Positions 33,173-44,137 are shown, counted from the first letter of the stretch. The stretch: 64,000 nt of DNA from Ichthyophis bannanicus (GCA_033557465.1 CM066031.1:175491043-175555042); one strand, 5' to 3'. Notes: generated by a model from the letters alone, not told the origin. A program made the numbers and translations.

Positions 33173-33270
33173 TGAGGACTGAATCCTGCTGCTCCTGGAG
33201 AACACCTGTTACAGGTGAGTAACTACGCTTTCTCCAGGAACAAGCAGGAAGTCAGTCCTCACATATGGGA
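33173..33270. repeat. DIRS copy 2, internal complementary region
   Basis: It contains 'acacctgttacaggtgagta' (complement of the left end), then 'aagcaggaagtcagtcctca' (complement of the right end), joined by 'actacgctttctccaggaac', which equals the reverse complement of the predicted circle junction. Confidence 0.9.
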
Positions 33271-33409
33271 CTCCCTAGCTATAGGCTACCGTGAACCCAG
33301 AGCTGAAAATTGGCTCCCTCTCAAGAGCCTCAGTGTCCATGATAAGAACTTTCTCTGAGAACGCACCCTGTATGGTAGCCCAACACAAGAGCCGGAGGGT
33401 AGGAGTTGC

Positions 33410-34500
33410 CTAAACCTCAAAGAGATTACGGAGTACCGCCTGTCCGAAAACACTGTCCTGCCGGGACTCCCTCTCCAGGCAGTAATGGGTTGCAAACATC
33501 TGGCTTGAATACCAAGTTGCGGCCCGGCAGATGTCTGCCAACGGAACAGAGCGGAGATGAGTTACTGACGCGGCCTTCGCCCTGACACAGTGGGCCGTGA
33601 CCCAACCCTGCAAGGGGAGGTCGGCTGCCCTGTACTCCCAGGCGATGCAATATCTGCCACCCAAGTGGACAACATACGCTTGGAGACAGGTAACCCCATC
33701 CTATTAGGGTCAAACGAGACAAAGAGCTGAGTAGCCCTTCGATGCTCCCACGTACGTTCTATGTAAAAGGACAACGCCCTCTTACAGTCCAGGGTATGCA
33801 AGACTGTTTCAGCCCGGCTGGCATGCGGCCTGGGAAAAAAGGTCGGAAGAACCAAATCCTGATTGAGGTGGAAAGAGGAGACCACTTTTGGGAGGAACTT
33901 GGAATGGGTCCGTAGAACCACCCTGTTCCTGTAGAACCGCGTGTAGTTCACTCACACGTCTGGCCGAGGTAAGAGCCACCAGAAAGAGTGCTTTCCACGA
34001 GAGGAAGCGCAAATGGCAAGTAGCCATCAGCTCAAATGGTGGGCGAGTCAGTTGCCACGTTCAAATCCCACTCAGTCACCGGTGGACAAACCGGAGGCTT
34101 GAGCAGAAGCAGACCTCTGAGAAATCTGGACACCAAGGGGTGAACCGACAGAGACTGTCCCTCCACCGGTGAGTAGTGCGCTGACAGAGCACTGAGGTGG
34201 ACCCGAACAGAGTTAGACTTAAGGCCTAGGTCTGACAGGTGAAGTAGATACTGCAGTACTACTGGCACAAGGCAAGAGAAAGGATCTTCATTGCGCTGAG
34301 CACACCATACTGTAAACCTATGCCATTTGAGGGCATAGGACTTTCTGGTGGACTGCCTCCTAGAGGCCAAGACCATCTCCTCAATGTCCTTAGGTAGAAG
34401 TAAGGGAGCTAGCACTATCCTTTCAGCAGCCAGGCCATCAGACTGAGGGATCTGAGATTGGGGTGTAGAAGGGAACCCTGCTCTTGAGACAGGAGATCGT
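33410..34500 (-). pseudogene. DIRS copy 2 tyrosine recombinase, broken
   Basis: The N-terminal core-binding region reads 'STRKSYALKWHRFTVW' and 'LYLLHLSDLGLKSNSVRVHL'-like residues (about 34,200-34,340), followed by 'VALTSARRVSEL' (first Arg, about 33,985). After frame changes near 34,030 and 33,950 comes 'HLNQDLVLPTFF'. The HxxR motif appears as 'AHCVRAKAA' and the nucleophile Tyr in 'ATHYCLERES' (33,410-33,664). All four catalytic residues are visible, but spread over three frames. Family role: integration of circular element DNA. Confidence 0.88.
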
Positions 34501-35197
34501 GTTGCAGCCCCAGAGGGAATGGGGCTTCCACCACCAACTGTAGGAGAAGTGGAAACCACAGTTGCCTCGGCCATCTGGGGGCTACCAGAATCACCGAGGC
34601 CTTGTCCTGGAGGAATGGAGTTCGGGCCACCAGGGGTGTGTGAGGAAACACATACAGGAGGCCCGTAGACCAGGTGATCAGAAAAGCATCTGCTGCCATC
34701 CTCAGAGGATGTGGCTGTCTGGAGCAAAACATGGGCAGCTGACGGTTTAGTGGACTTGCAAAGAGATCGATGGATGGAAGTCCCCAGCGGAGAAAGATCT
34801 GCTGGACCACCAAGGGATTCAACTGCCATTCGTGGGGCTGGAGAATCCTGCTTATCTTGTCTGCTAGGAAGTTTTCCTGACCAGGTAGATAAACTGCTTT
34901 GAGAAACATGCCTTGTTTGACCGCAAAGGAGCAAAGGTCCAGTGCCTCCTGACATAGGAGCCTGGAGCCTGTGCCTCCTTGTTTGTTCACGTAGAACACT
35001 GCTACCTGATTGTCCGTCTGAACTAGGACAGACTGTTGAGAGAGAGCATGGCAGAAGGTTTGCAGAGCTAAGCGGATTGCTCGCAGCTCTAAAAGGTTGA
35101 TCTGTTGTGTGGCCTCCCGAGGGGACCACAGACCTTGAGTGCATGTGCCCTGGCAATGTGCACCCCAGCCCTTTAAGGAGGCATCTGTTGTCAGCAC
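34415..35197 (-). CDS. DIRS copy 2 RNase H and C-terminal domain
   Basis: An uninterrupted 260-residue frame. RNase H residues are 'LTTDASLKGWGAHCQG' (Asp), 'INLLELRAIRLALQTF' (Glu) and 'VQTDNQVAVFYVNKQGG' (Asp). Then 'AVYLPGQENFLADKISR' and the DIRS C-terminal module 'PSIDLFASPLN', 'WSTGLLYVFPHTPLV' and 'LMAWLLKG'. It would be joined to the RT upstream, so the first Met at 35,197 is internal to the original polyprotein; the RT lies in another frame now. The catalytic set is complete, unlike copy 1. Confidence 0.85.
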   Translation of the reverse strand: MLTTDASLKGWGAHCQGTCTQGLWSPREATQQINLLELRAIRLALQTFCHALSQQSVLVQTDNQVAVFYVNKQGGTGSRLLCQEALDLCSFAVKQGMFLKAVYLPGQENFLADKISRILQPHEWQLNPLVVQQIFLRWGLPSIDLFASPLNRQLPMFCSRQPHPLRMAADAFLITWSTGLLYVFPHTPLVARTPFLQDKASVILVAPRWPRQLWFPLLLQLVVEAPFPLGLQHDLLSQEQGSLLHPNLRSLSLMAWLLKG

Positions 35198-35382
35198 CCT
35201 TGTGTGTGCTGAAGCCTGAAAAGGTATACCCCTGAGAAGGTTTGGCAGATGTAGCCACCACTGTAAGGAGTTCAGAAGTCATCTGGACACCTTTGCTCTG
35301 TCTCGGAGGTCGCCGGTGGCTTGTGTCCACTGATCTCTGAGGCACCATTGAGCAGCCCGCATGTGCAAACGGGCATTCGGGG

Positions 35383-36105
35383 TCATATTAATGTAGATGC
35401 TATGTGGCCCAGAAGCCGCAGGTAGTGGCTGGCGGAAACACGAGAATTGCTTTGGAACTGGTTGGCCAAGTCCATAAGTCTGTGGGCCCTGTCCTCGGGC
35501 AAGTAAGCTCTTGCCTGAAGAGTGTCCAACCTGGCCCCTATAAACTCTAGGTTCTGAGAGGGGAGCAAAATGGACTTTGCATAGTTTATAACAAAGCCCA
35601 GATGCTGAAGAAGAGAGACAGTGTGGAGAATGGCCTGTTGGGCCTCCTGGAGTGACTGGCCCCTGATTAGCCAGTCGTCCAGGTAGGGGAAGACAAAAAT
35701 CCCCTGATTTCTGAGAAAAGCCGCCACCACCGCCAGGCATTTGGTGAAAACCCTGGGAGCAGAGGTCAGGCCAAAGGGAAGCACTCTGTACTGAAAGTGG
35801 TTTCCTCCCACCACATATTGGAGATATTGTCTGTGGTCTGGATGGATGAGGATGTGAGTGTAAGCATCCTTTATATCTAAGGAGCATAGCCAGTCTCCCT
35901 GCTGGAGGTAGGGCAGCAGTGTTCCAAGGGTAAACATCTTGAACTTTTCCCTCTCTAGAAACTTGTTCAGATTTTGCAAGTCTAGGATAGGTCTGAGGCC
36001 TCCTGTTCTCTTTGGTACCAGGAAGTACCTGGAATAGAATCCTTGCCCTTCCAGGTGGTGTGGCACTGGTTCCACCGCCTGTTCCTTTAAAAGACTTGCC
36101 AACAC
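35383..36105 (-). CDS. DIRS copy 2 reverse transcriptase
   Basis: An intact 240-residue frame contains 'FYSRYFLVPKRTGGLRPILD', 'SLDIKDAYTHILIHPDHRQY' (first catalytic Asp), 'YRVLPFGLTSAPRVFTK' and 'FPYLDDWLIRG' (catalytic DD), then 'YLRLLGHIAST' of the thumb. It is the best-preserved DIRS domain in the window. The frame breaks before RNase H and before gag, so the polyprotein cannot be made as one chain. The Met at 36,105 is probably not the natural start. Confidence 0.88.
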   Translation of the reverse strand: MLASLLKEQAVEPVPHHLEGQGFYSRYFLVPKRTGGLRPILDLQNLNKFLEREKFKMFTLGTLLPYLQQGDWLCSLDIKDAYTHILIHPDHRQYLQYVVGGNHFQYRVLPFGLTSAPRVFTKCLAVVAAFLRNQGIFVFPYLDDWLIRGQSLQEAQQAILHTVSLLQHLGFVINYAKSILLPSQNLEFIGARLDTLQARAYLPEDRAHRLMDLANQFQSNSRVSASHYLRLLGHIASTLI

Positions 36106-36305
36106 CTAAAGGAGGAGGTCTATGTGCAGAGGAAGTCTTAGAGGCTCCCCTGGATAGTAGGAGAGGGGTAGCTGATGGAACTGGAGCATATAGCCCTTCT
36201 GGACTATGCTCAGTACCCAGGTATCCCCTGTGATGGCTGGCCACCTGTAGGCGTACAGGGTCAGCCGACCTCCTGTGCTGAGTGGAGCCACCGGCGGAGG
36301 AGAGG

Positions 36306-38212
36306 CTATGCTGTGGGAGTCAAAACCCCCCTCCCTGCTGTGCAGGAGCTGGGGCTGGCGGCTTGGGGGTTTTCTGCATATGGGGCCCATGCCCCTGCCC
36401 TTTGGCCTGCTGGCCCTGTTGGGGAGCTGGAGAGGCCTGATACTGAGGGTAGGTTTTGTAGGCAGCATCCTTCCTCGGGAAAAAGGGCTTCTTCCCCAAG
36501 CTCTTCTTTTTTTTGAGAAGGGGCAGAAGTCTTTCTGGACAGCCTTGTCCTGGTGAGAGTCTCAGTTTCGATTTCTGCAGCCTTTTCAGTCATGGGCTTG
36601 CCGAACAGGTTGCCACCTCGGCAGGGGACATCGACCAACTTGTCCTGCACCCATGACACCAGGTCCGATGACTGTAGCCAGGCCTGACGGCATGCATCTA
36701 TGCCAGCTGCGGGTACCCGGGCCGAAGCCTAGAAGCCATCATAGGCTGCTCGAGAGATGAACTTCGAGCACTCTCGGATCCCTGTAGTCAAGGCTTTGAA
36801 TCTCTGCAAGGGTTCCTCGGAGAGGCCAGCCTAAAACCCGGCAATCTCCTTTGCCAGGTCCCGTAGGTACATGCCCATGTACAGCTGGCAAGTCTGGACA
36901 CGGCAAGATAGCATAGAGCCCTGGAAACACTTTCTACTGAGGGCATCCAGGTTCCGGGCCTCCCGACAAAGGAGGCACCGAGGAGTGCATCTTTTGACTT
37001 TTCACTCTGTGCATGGCCGATTCCACAACCATGGAGTTGTGCGGTAGCTGCGCCTTCTGGAACCCAGGGCTCTAGTGGACTCAATAAATGGAATCGACCA
37101 GCTTGCCAAGAACCGGCGCCAAGGCCGGTGCCTCCCACATACGGAAGAGCAGCCATTCCAGCATCGGAGGAACCGGAACAGTAAAGGCTTCCTTTGGAGG
37201 AAAGTCATACTGGAGGGCATCGAGCTCGAGGCTCCTCCTCGGCCTCCACCGGGAATGCCAAAGCCTTGGCCATGTCCCTGACAAAGTCTGAGAACCGGGT
37301 ATCCTCCGGGGAGGGGACCTTCTCCGAGGCTCGGACTCTGGGGAAGTGTCAGGAGATTCCTCGTCCTCCATCTCCCATGCCGACTCCTCTGAGGAGGAGT
37401 CGAGTGACTCCGGCCGTGTGGGCCTCGATGCCACTGGCCCCGACGACCTCGGCCCTGCACGGGAGGTCGAGGGAGACCTTGGCCGAGGATCGACTCGAGA
37501 CTTGATGGACTCGAGGATCGGCTCAGCCTCCGGGGTCGACTTAGACATTGAGGTCCCAGTGGTCGGGGCAGATGCGATCAGTACCCACTGCTGCTCCATG
37601 AAGGCAACCAGGCTGCTCTCCAGGGCCGTCAACCTGAGACCAAGCTCAGGAGACTCTGCAGCCCCTGGCTCGGGCCCCGACAGCGTCAGGCCCAATGTCG
37701 GTTCTCCCGGAGGAGAGTCCATGAGGACAACAGATGTTACCTGACTCGGGGACTTCGGCTCCAGGCGAGGCTGTTTGGTCGGCTGCTCCGACTCCAAGAG
37801 CCCGGGATGGCGGTCAGGGCTGCACAACCTGGCCCTCGAGGATCCATATGCCTCTACTGACGCCGCCCTCATGAGCTTCTTCTTTCTTTTGTGCTCCCAG
37901 GAGGGAGACCGCCTTTCAGAGGACCCACGACGGCGCTCGGGGTCAGACTCCTGAGATGTCGAGAACTCTGACGAAGTCCGGGCCCGGCCGGACGCGGACT
38001 CCGAAAAAATTGTTTCATGTTGATGCTGACGGCTCTGAAGCGCCTTTGATGACATCTTGCCGCACGGGCCACAGAGCCCATGCATGGCCATGCACAGGCC
38101 ACAGAGCCCATGTATGGTCGGACCCAAGGCATCGGAGGCAGCAGTCATGTGTGTCGGTGAGAGACATAAGTTTCTTACACCGATCACATTTCTTAAACCC
38201 ACTGGCAGCCAT
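36306..38212 (-). pseudogene. DIRS copy 2 gag-like ORF, broken
   Basis: The ORF starts with 'FKKCDRCKKLMSLTDTHDCC' at about 38,200 (Cys-rich module). A Ser/Arg/Pro-rich region follows (to 37,081 in one frame), then core pieces 'HGRVQSQ'-like remnants, 'HVPTGPGKGDC' (about 36,750-36,860, shifted frame) and 'SWVQDKLVDVPCRGGN' (about 36,640). A local tandem duplication of about 30 bp at 38,062-38,118 interrupts the Cys-rich end relative to copy 1. Several frame changes are present. Confidence 0.78.
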
Positions 38213-38439
38213 CGGGGAAAAAAGGGCCCCTGCAAGGTCAAAAGACAGGGCTGCCAGTTAAAATAACAGAAAAAGCGCGAACGCTAGTGACAAAGGTCGA
38301 AAACCGAAAAAGAAGTTCCGGGCTCGTTACCGGTGTACCGAGCCGAGGCGGGATGGGGAACCGGCGTCGAACCAGATAAGGGACGCGAAAAATCGCAGAA
38401 AAATCAACCTTTTACCGGGTGACACGAACTACGTCCGTT

Positions 38440-38620
38440 GGGCTCTGCGGAAAAAGAAAGACTGAGCAAGATGGCACCCTTGGGCGGGAAGGTGACCGCG
38501 CATGTGCACTGCATTCCCAAAGGCTTTCTTTGAAAGCTGGGGAAATGCTCCGCACGAGGGCTCTGTCGGCGCCGACGTCACCCATATGTGAGGACTGACT
38601 TCCTGCTTGGTCCTGGAGAA
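38440..38620. repeat. DIRS copy 2, inverted terminal repeat (5' end of element)
   Basis: It contains 'cccaaaggctttctttgaaa' and ends 'tcctgcttggtcctggagaa'. It is complementary to 32,930-33,115. Confidence 0.88.
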
Positions 38621-39354
38621 TGTTGCTGTCCAGTAGCTTGTGGAGCTAGGAGAGAAATGTTAGAGATGACGCCATGTAACCAAAACCACATACATCTTAA
38701 ATTCAAGTTGAGACAAGTTGGTGGAGCGGGGGTGGAGGGGGGGGTTAGTGCTTTACAGCCAACATCTAGGTCTCTATCACCATCAGCATAAGGGGCATAG
38801 GAGGGTGCATTCTAGAGCAAGACTTGCCTGATTTCCTTGAAATGTCACATTGGTTGACCCTTGCAGTAGTTGACTGGTACCAGATCGATAGGACCTCATA
38901 TTCTATTAGTGTGAGTGTAATGTGGTTGTGGCGCCTGCAGGCATCTTCTCGCATGCTGCTTCATTCACATCTCTCCGTTTCTTTTTCACATCTCCCACAT
39001 CTCTGGCTTTATGAAAAGTTACATTGAATTTGCAGCAGATGCCATGCCACAGGGCTAAACGTTCACTCATGTCCCCACTGTACCAGAGAGCACATTGTAA
39101 TTTTGTTTCATCACCTTGACCAGAAGTCTGAGATCCCCTGGTTCATACGAGTATGGGTACTTAAGTGAAAATTATGTGCACATGCTACTAATGATCAGGC
39201 ACCCATTTGTTTAGCACCTATGATTATTAAATTAGGTCTGATTTTGAGTGCCATGACTGATGGAGCCTACTTCAGCTTATCTCTTTTTCATACGGGAGGC
39301 CTGTGGCATTGTATTTGCTGCAAATTAAATTTAACATCATAATGATGGGGATGT
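38621..39354. other. Gene-free stretch
   Basis: No gene or mobile-element signature was recognised; a short G-rich patch lies at about 38,720-38,750. Confidence 0.5.
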
Positions 39355-39620
39355 GGAAGACTTTTTATTTATTTAGCAATGTTTTTCACCAGGTTGAAGC
39401 AGTGTACATTCAGGTAGATTATATATTTCCCTTGTCCCTGAAGGACTCACAATCTATGTTTTTTTTGGACCTAAGGGAACAGAGGGTTAAGTGACTTGCT
39501 GTGGAACTAGAAACCCCAGTCCCTCTGGTCTGAGGTTGCTGTCGTCCAGTGAGATTTCAACTACTGGCTCTCTGGCTTGAGGCAACTTGCCCCAACCACT
39601 AGGCCCCACCTCTCTTATTT
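39355..39620 (-). mobile_element. CORE-type SINE with tail
   Basis: The plus strand reads tail first ('tttttatttatttagcaatg'), then 'gttaagtgacttgctgtgga' and the tRNA-like head as 'caaccactaggccccacctc'. Same family as 53,408 and 61,331. Confidence 0.78.
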
Positions 39621-40104
39621 AAAGATCAATCCTGAAGTAGGACTGAGCGTGTAGTGGACAGAGGCTGGAGGTGTCCAGAACAGAATAGGATACTGTCAGA
39701 GTAAGAGTTCCTGTGAAAGCAACCCGCTTCCACCCCACAAGCTTGGTACCCCAAGCCTATTCAGCATCTCCCTGACTTCTCAACAAGTGGTATCTAGGAG
39801 AAAGAAGTAGGCAACAGCCTAAGGGGCATTTGATAGGTGAAAGGCAGATTTCAAAAGAGGAAAGGAGTCAGTCCACAGGCTCTATCTATATCTGTAAGAA
39901 ATTGTGATTACTTGGGATATTAGTTTATGCATTTCATGTGGCCAGTATGCCAGATTTGGTAGATTATTTATTTTATTTACTATATTTATCCATTTTTATA
40001 TACCTCTCTATCTTAAAATCAGAGCATTTTATATATAACAATAACAAGATTGTAAAATTATATAGAATATTTTAAATCATGGTTTACATATAACATATAA
40101 TAGT
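39621..40104. other. Gene-free stretch
   Basis: AT-rich, with a 'atttatccatttttatatac' phrase near 39,990 that may be another retroposon tail. Nothing else recognised. Confidence 0.45.
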
Positions 40105-40325
40105 GGATCCCTTTACAGGATAAAATCAAAATAAACTTAACTATCTAATTTCTCAACAAACAGGGATGTCCTACACAGAGCGGTGGGTTCACTCCTAAAC
40201 AAAGAAATAGGGAGGGGAGACCTGCACGGAGTGGCAGGTGCACCTACTCTTGCCATCTTACTGGGCAGACTAGATGGACCATTCTGGTCTTTATCTGCCA
40301 TCATTTACTATGTTACCATATATAT
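40105..40325 (+). mobile_element. CR1-like LINE, 3' tail
   Basis: It matches the 3' ends at 48,651-48,850 (inverted) and 55,225-55,425: 'agtggatccctttacaggat', 'cctgcacggagtggcaggtg' and 'tgggcagactagatggacca', ending at 'ttactatgttacca'. Only the untranslated end remains. Confidence 0.78.
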
Positions 40326-40389
40326 TAATAAGGTTGTAGAGTTACATAGAGTACTTTAAGATAATGTGTGAGTTAACAGGGTGGTACCT

Positions 40390-40600
40390 TGAGCAGGGGA
40401 GTAGAGGAGTAGCCTAGTGGTTAGAACACTGGCTTGCTAACCAAGTAACCAGGATTCAATTCCCACTAGCACTCCTTTTGACCTTGGACAAGTCACTTAA
40501 CCCTCCATTGCCTTGGAAGAAAGGCCTGGCAATCTACTTCCAGTCACACTGCCAAGAAAACCCAGGAGTTTCTGAGTAACCAGGTGTCAGTATTCAATCA
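40390..40600 (+). mobile_element. CORE-type SINE
   Basis: The A-box-like 'tagcctagtggttagaacac' and B-box-like 'aggattcaattccc' are followed by 'gacaagtcacttaaccctcc'. The order and spacing match the SINE at 524. Confidence 0.85.
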
Positions 40601-40639
40601 AAGACCCACATTGCATTTGCAATTGGAGAGGGTATATGG

Positions 40640-41195
40640 AATGAACCAAAAAAGTTACTAAAAGATTGACAATGTGAGCATGTTGGCAATTGTGCATCAT
40701 GAGATTGCATTGATTGCTGCATTGAAAGTAACTTCACTTGAGCTATTTTACAGATCTATGTTAAGAATCCAAAGTGTTCCTGGCATAGGCAAGTCTTTAG
40801 CTTCTTGCAGAAGCTTAGGAGATCGGCAATGGCACTTGTCCTATCTGGGAGCACATTCCAGAGACTCGGTGCATATAGTGAGCATGCTCGGGAGCAGGCT
40901 GCTTGGCTGCGTCATGCTCCTGTGGCTGTGATGGTGAATGTGCTTTGGGTACTGTATCTCCTCGTTCTGGTGTCAGGTGTCTTGTGTAGGGTGCTCTGGA
41001 GGAAGCTCAAGGAAAGACTGTGTGATAGTTCAAATACTGTTAGTAGGACTTTGTATTTAATATGGCTCACTATAGGTAACCAGCGCAGATGTTTCCCTAT
41101 GTGTGTTACATGCTCTGATCTTGAGGTCCCATGCAGGATGTGGGTGGTGATGTTCTGTGCCACCTGTATTTTGGATGCTTTAGTACATATTCTTA
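40640..41195 (-). pseudogene. L2/Rex1-like LINE C-terminal fragment
   Basis: The minus-strand product includes 'HVTHIGKHLRWLPIVSHIKY' followed by 'KVLLTVFELSHSLSLSFLQS' (frame 40,912-41,334) and then, in another frame, 'ACSLYAPSLWNVLPDRTSA' and 'FCKKLKTYL'. The 'LRWLPI' and 'APSLWNxLP' phrases are hallmarks of the C-terminus of L2/Rex1-type LINEs. The RT catalytic region is absent, so this is a 5'-truncated copy with at least one frame change. Confidence 0.75.
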
Positions 41196-41775
41196 AGAAC
41201 ATATCATAAGAACATAAGAAATGCCATACTGGGTCGGACCATGATCCATCAAGCCCAGTATCTTGTTTCCAACAGTAGTCAATGCAGATCACAAGTACCT
41301 GGCTGTTTCCCAAAAAGGCACACAGATTCCACAATGCTCGTCCAGGGTTAAGGAGTGGATTTCCCAGCCCTCATTAATAATGGTTTATAGGCCTTCTCTC
41401 CAGGAATTTGTCCAAACCTGTTTTAAACCAAGCTACACTAACGGCTTTTACTATGTCCTCTGGTAACAAATTCCAGAGTTTGATTACACACTCAGTGAAA
41501 ATATATTTTCTCTTATTAGTCTTAAATGGTTTACATTGTAGCTTCATTGTGCATCCCCTAGTCTTTCTACTTTTTGATGGCATAAACAACCGATCTATGT
41601 TTATTCATTCCATTCCATTCATTAATTTAGAGACCTCTATCATATCGCCCCTCAGCTGTATCTTTTCCAAGTTGAAGAATCCTAGTCTTTTAAGCCTTTC
41701 CTCATAGGAGTATCCTTCCATCCCCTTTACCATTTTGGTGACTCTTCTCTATACCTTTTCTAATTCTGCTATATT
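41196..41775 (-). pseudogene. CR1-like LINE, C-terminus and 3' tail
   Basis: The 3' tail lies at 41,205-41,370 on the plus-strand reading. The minus-strand frame 41,374-41,589 gives 'KYIFTECVIKLWNLLPEDIV', equivalent to 'KYFFTEKVVDAWNALPMEVV' in the CR1 at 48.8 kb. Reading continues to about 41,775 with the 'LxxLE'-type end of the RT C-terminal domain. The copy is 5'-truncated, and the residues show a different CR1 subfamily from the 48.8 and 62.2 kb copies. Confidence 0.78.
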
Positions 41776-41805
41776 CTTTTTAAGATAAAGGCCACTTAAA
41801 GAGTG

Positions 41806-42022
41806 AAATGGAGGAGTAGCCTAATGGTTAGAATAGTGGCTTGAGAACCACAAGACCAGGTTTCAGTTCTCTCTAGCCCTCCTTGTGGCCTTGAGCAAGT
41901 CACTTAACCTTCCATTGCCTCAGAAGAATCTAAGTTATCAATGTCCCTGTTGAAGTTACAGTGTAAACCATGTTGACTTAAATGATAAAAGTGATATAAA
42001 AACCCTGCTAAACAAATAAAGG
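41806..42022 (+). mobile_element. CORE-type SINE
   Basis: 'tagcctaatggttagaatag' and 'aggtttcagttctc' form the tRNA-like head. 'gagcaagtcacttaaccttc' is the CORE phrase, and the tail ends 'gctaaacaaataaa'. Confidence 0.85.
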
Positions 42023-42429
42023 CTAGGCTCATACTGGTCTAGCAGGGAGTTGCTTGTTTTCTTTTCTGTTCTACCACCATTATGCAGCTTTGGCCTTGAG
42101 GGGAAATGTTTACTCATTCCACCAGGAATCTTTGCTAGGGCTTGGTGAGTTAAGCATGAGTTCTGAAATTTTACACAATACTACCACAGATACAAGACAA
42201 AAAGTCTTTGGTAGTACCCTTCCGCAGCTGCCCTGACATCTACTGACTGTGGACCAGCTAGATATACATTCACAGGCAAATAAGTAAAGCTGAAGCCTTT
42301 AGCAAAGGCTTAGTACATACTTGTTTCCCCTGTATTTGTGCTCGTACCTCCTCCAGCCAGTCTCATGCAGGTGCAGGAACTGGACCCACTTCTTCAGATC
42401 CTCCATCTGCAGAGAGAGAGAGAGAGATG
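42023..42429. other. Gene-free stretch
   Basis: A short (GA)n run lies at about 42,409-42,427. No gene was recognised. Confidence 0.45.
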
Positions 42430-42455
42430 GTAGTGAGTGAAACAGGCCCTTTTAA

Positions 42456-42788
42456 CAGGGCTGGTGCTACGCAGTGCGCATGGTAAGCAAGGCAGGAGAA
42501 CACCAATGTCAGAGGGGTGCTGTTGCTAGCCTCCCCCGCCGCAGGATGACAAGTGTGGCACAGCATGGCAGAACAAGGCTGTGATTGTGGCCCACAGATG
42601 CAGATCCTGCCCATTGGATATGCTTCTCCCACAGGCAGGATCTGTATTTGTGGGCCACGATTGTGGCCTTTCTGTGCCTTCTGTCCGTGGGAACTTCATG
42701 TCCTGCAGGCAGGAACTGCATCTGTGGCCATGCTGCGCTACACTTGTCATCCTACCGGAGGGGAGTCTAGCAGTAGCACCTTGCTCTG
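42456..42788. mobile_element. Small palindromic hAT-like element E
   Basis: The left end 'cagggctggtgctac' and the right end 'gtagcaccttgctctg' are imperfect inverted repeats. Much of the interior is palindromic ('aggatgacaagtgt' at 42,543 and its inverse at about 42,745). The flanks 'ccttttaa' and 'cctttatt' are only a partial match for an 8-bp duplication, so the ends are provisional. Confidence 0.55.
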
Positions 42789-43396
42789 CCTTTATTCTGC
42801 CTGCAGAAGAAGTCTGCAGCCTAGAGGTCAGGGCTGGGAGAGCATGGTTCACAGGGAGAGGTTAAGAACCCAGCATACTGCAGAAGGGGAGGGGCCCATG
42901 AAGCCAGAAGTCCTTCCAAGGCAAGCCGTGCAAGGGAGTTCTGAGGTAGGAACTTTAACTGGGTCTAGAGCAGTGGTTCTCAACCTTTTTTGTACCGTGA
43001 CCCCTTTTACCATTGGTCAACTTGTGGTGACCCCCAATGCGTCTCTCTTCCTTTACCGTTAACGCATTGTCGCTGTAATCATTTGTTGAATTATGAATAT
43101 ATTATAGGCCTTTGCAATATGTTTTTATTTATAAAATTTACTTATTTAAACCACAATAATTAATCACAATAACAAGTAACAATATTTGATTTCAAAATTA
43201 TGATGATTTTGTAGTCAAATCACTAATATGAAATAAAATTATTTTTTCTATCTTTGTTGTCTGACCAATTTATTCTCTAATCATGCTGGTCCCGATCTGA
43301 GGCTTCTGCTTTCCTGTTTTCTCTTAGCTCTCTTTCTGTGGTCTATGGTCCATCTGCCATTTCTTATTTCTTCTTTCGTTTTCTTCACTTCTTTCC

Positions 43397-44090
43397 ATCA
43401 GCCTATTTCCAGTCCCAGTAACCCTCCCCAGTATCAGCCCCTTTCCAGTCCTCACTCTCAGTACCTTCCATTGTCAACTTGCATTCCCATGACTGCCATT
43501 GGTGTCCATTCCCTTCCAGTCTCCCTCCTTCCCCACTGACCAGTCCCTTCTAGTACAACTATTATGACAGCCCCTCTCAGATCCACTCCCTTCCAGTTCC
43601 ATTCTCCCATCCCCTCGTATCAGCCCATTTGTAGCCTTAGCCCCAGTTTTCTTCCAGGGCCAGCAGCTCTATCCTCCCCTCCCCACAATCAGCCCATTCC
43701 CAGTCAAAGACCCCCAATCAGCTCGCTTCCAGTGCTATCCCCCCTCAACCCCATTACTAGTGCTAGCCTCCCCTAATCAGCCCAATACCAGTCCTACCCC
43801 CCATCAGCTCATTACCAGTGCTAGCCTCCCCTAATCAGCTCATTTCCAGTGCTAGTCCCTCCTCAACCCCATTACCAGTCCTAACCTCCCCGATCAGCTC
43901 ATTTCCAATGCTAGCCCCCCATCAGTCAATTACTAGTCCTACCCCCCCCCTATCAGCACATTACCAGTCCTAACCCCCCATGATCAGTCCATTCCCAGTC
44001 CTAGCCTTCCCTAATCAACCCATTACCAGTCCTAGCTCCTCCCATCTGCCCATTATAATCCTAACCCTCACTGTCTCTCCCCTCTGTCCA
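43397..44090. repeat. C-rich minisatellite in element B
   Basis: Units close to 'AGCCCATTACCAGTCCTA' plus a C run, homologous to those in A, C, D and G. Confidence 0.92.
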
Positions 44091-44137
44091 GCATTTATCC
44101 CCCGTCTGTCCAGTATGTCTCCCTGTCTCTTCCCTTT

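Larger units (their letters stand above)
32911..38620 (-). mobile_element. DIRS-type tyrosine-recombinase retrotransposon, copy 2
   Basis: Same family, orientation and organisation as copy 1 (8,668-14,348), and better preserved: gag (36,306-38,212), RT (35,383-36,105), RNase H (34,415-35,197) and tyrosine recombinase (33,410-34,500). The inverted terminal repeats are at 32,911-33,115 and 38,440-38,620, and the internal complementary region is at 33,173-33,270. There is no ordinary target duplication. The left flank ends 'tgctg' before 'aagcgtag'; the right flank starts 'tgttgctg' after 'ctggagaa'. Confidence 0.93.
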
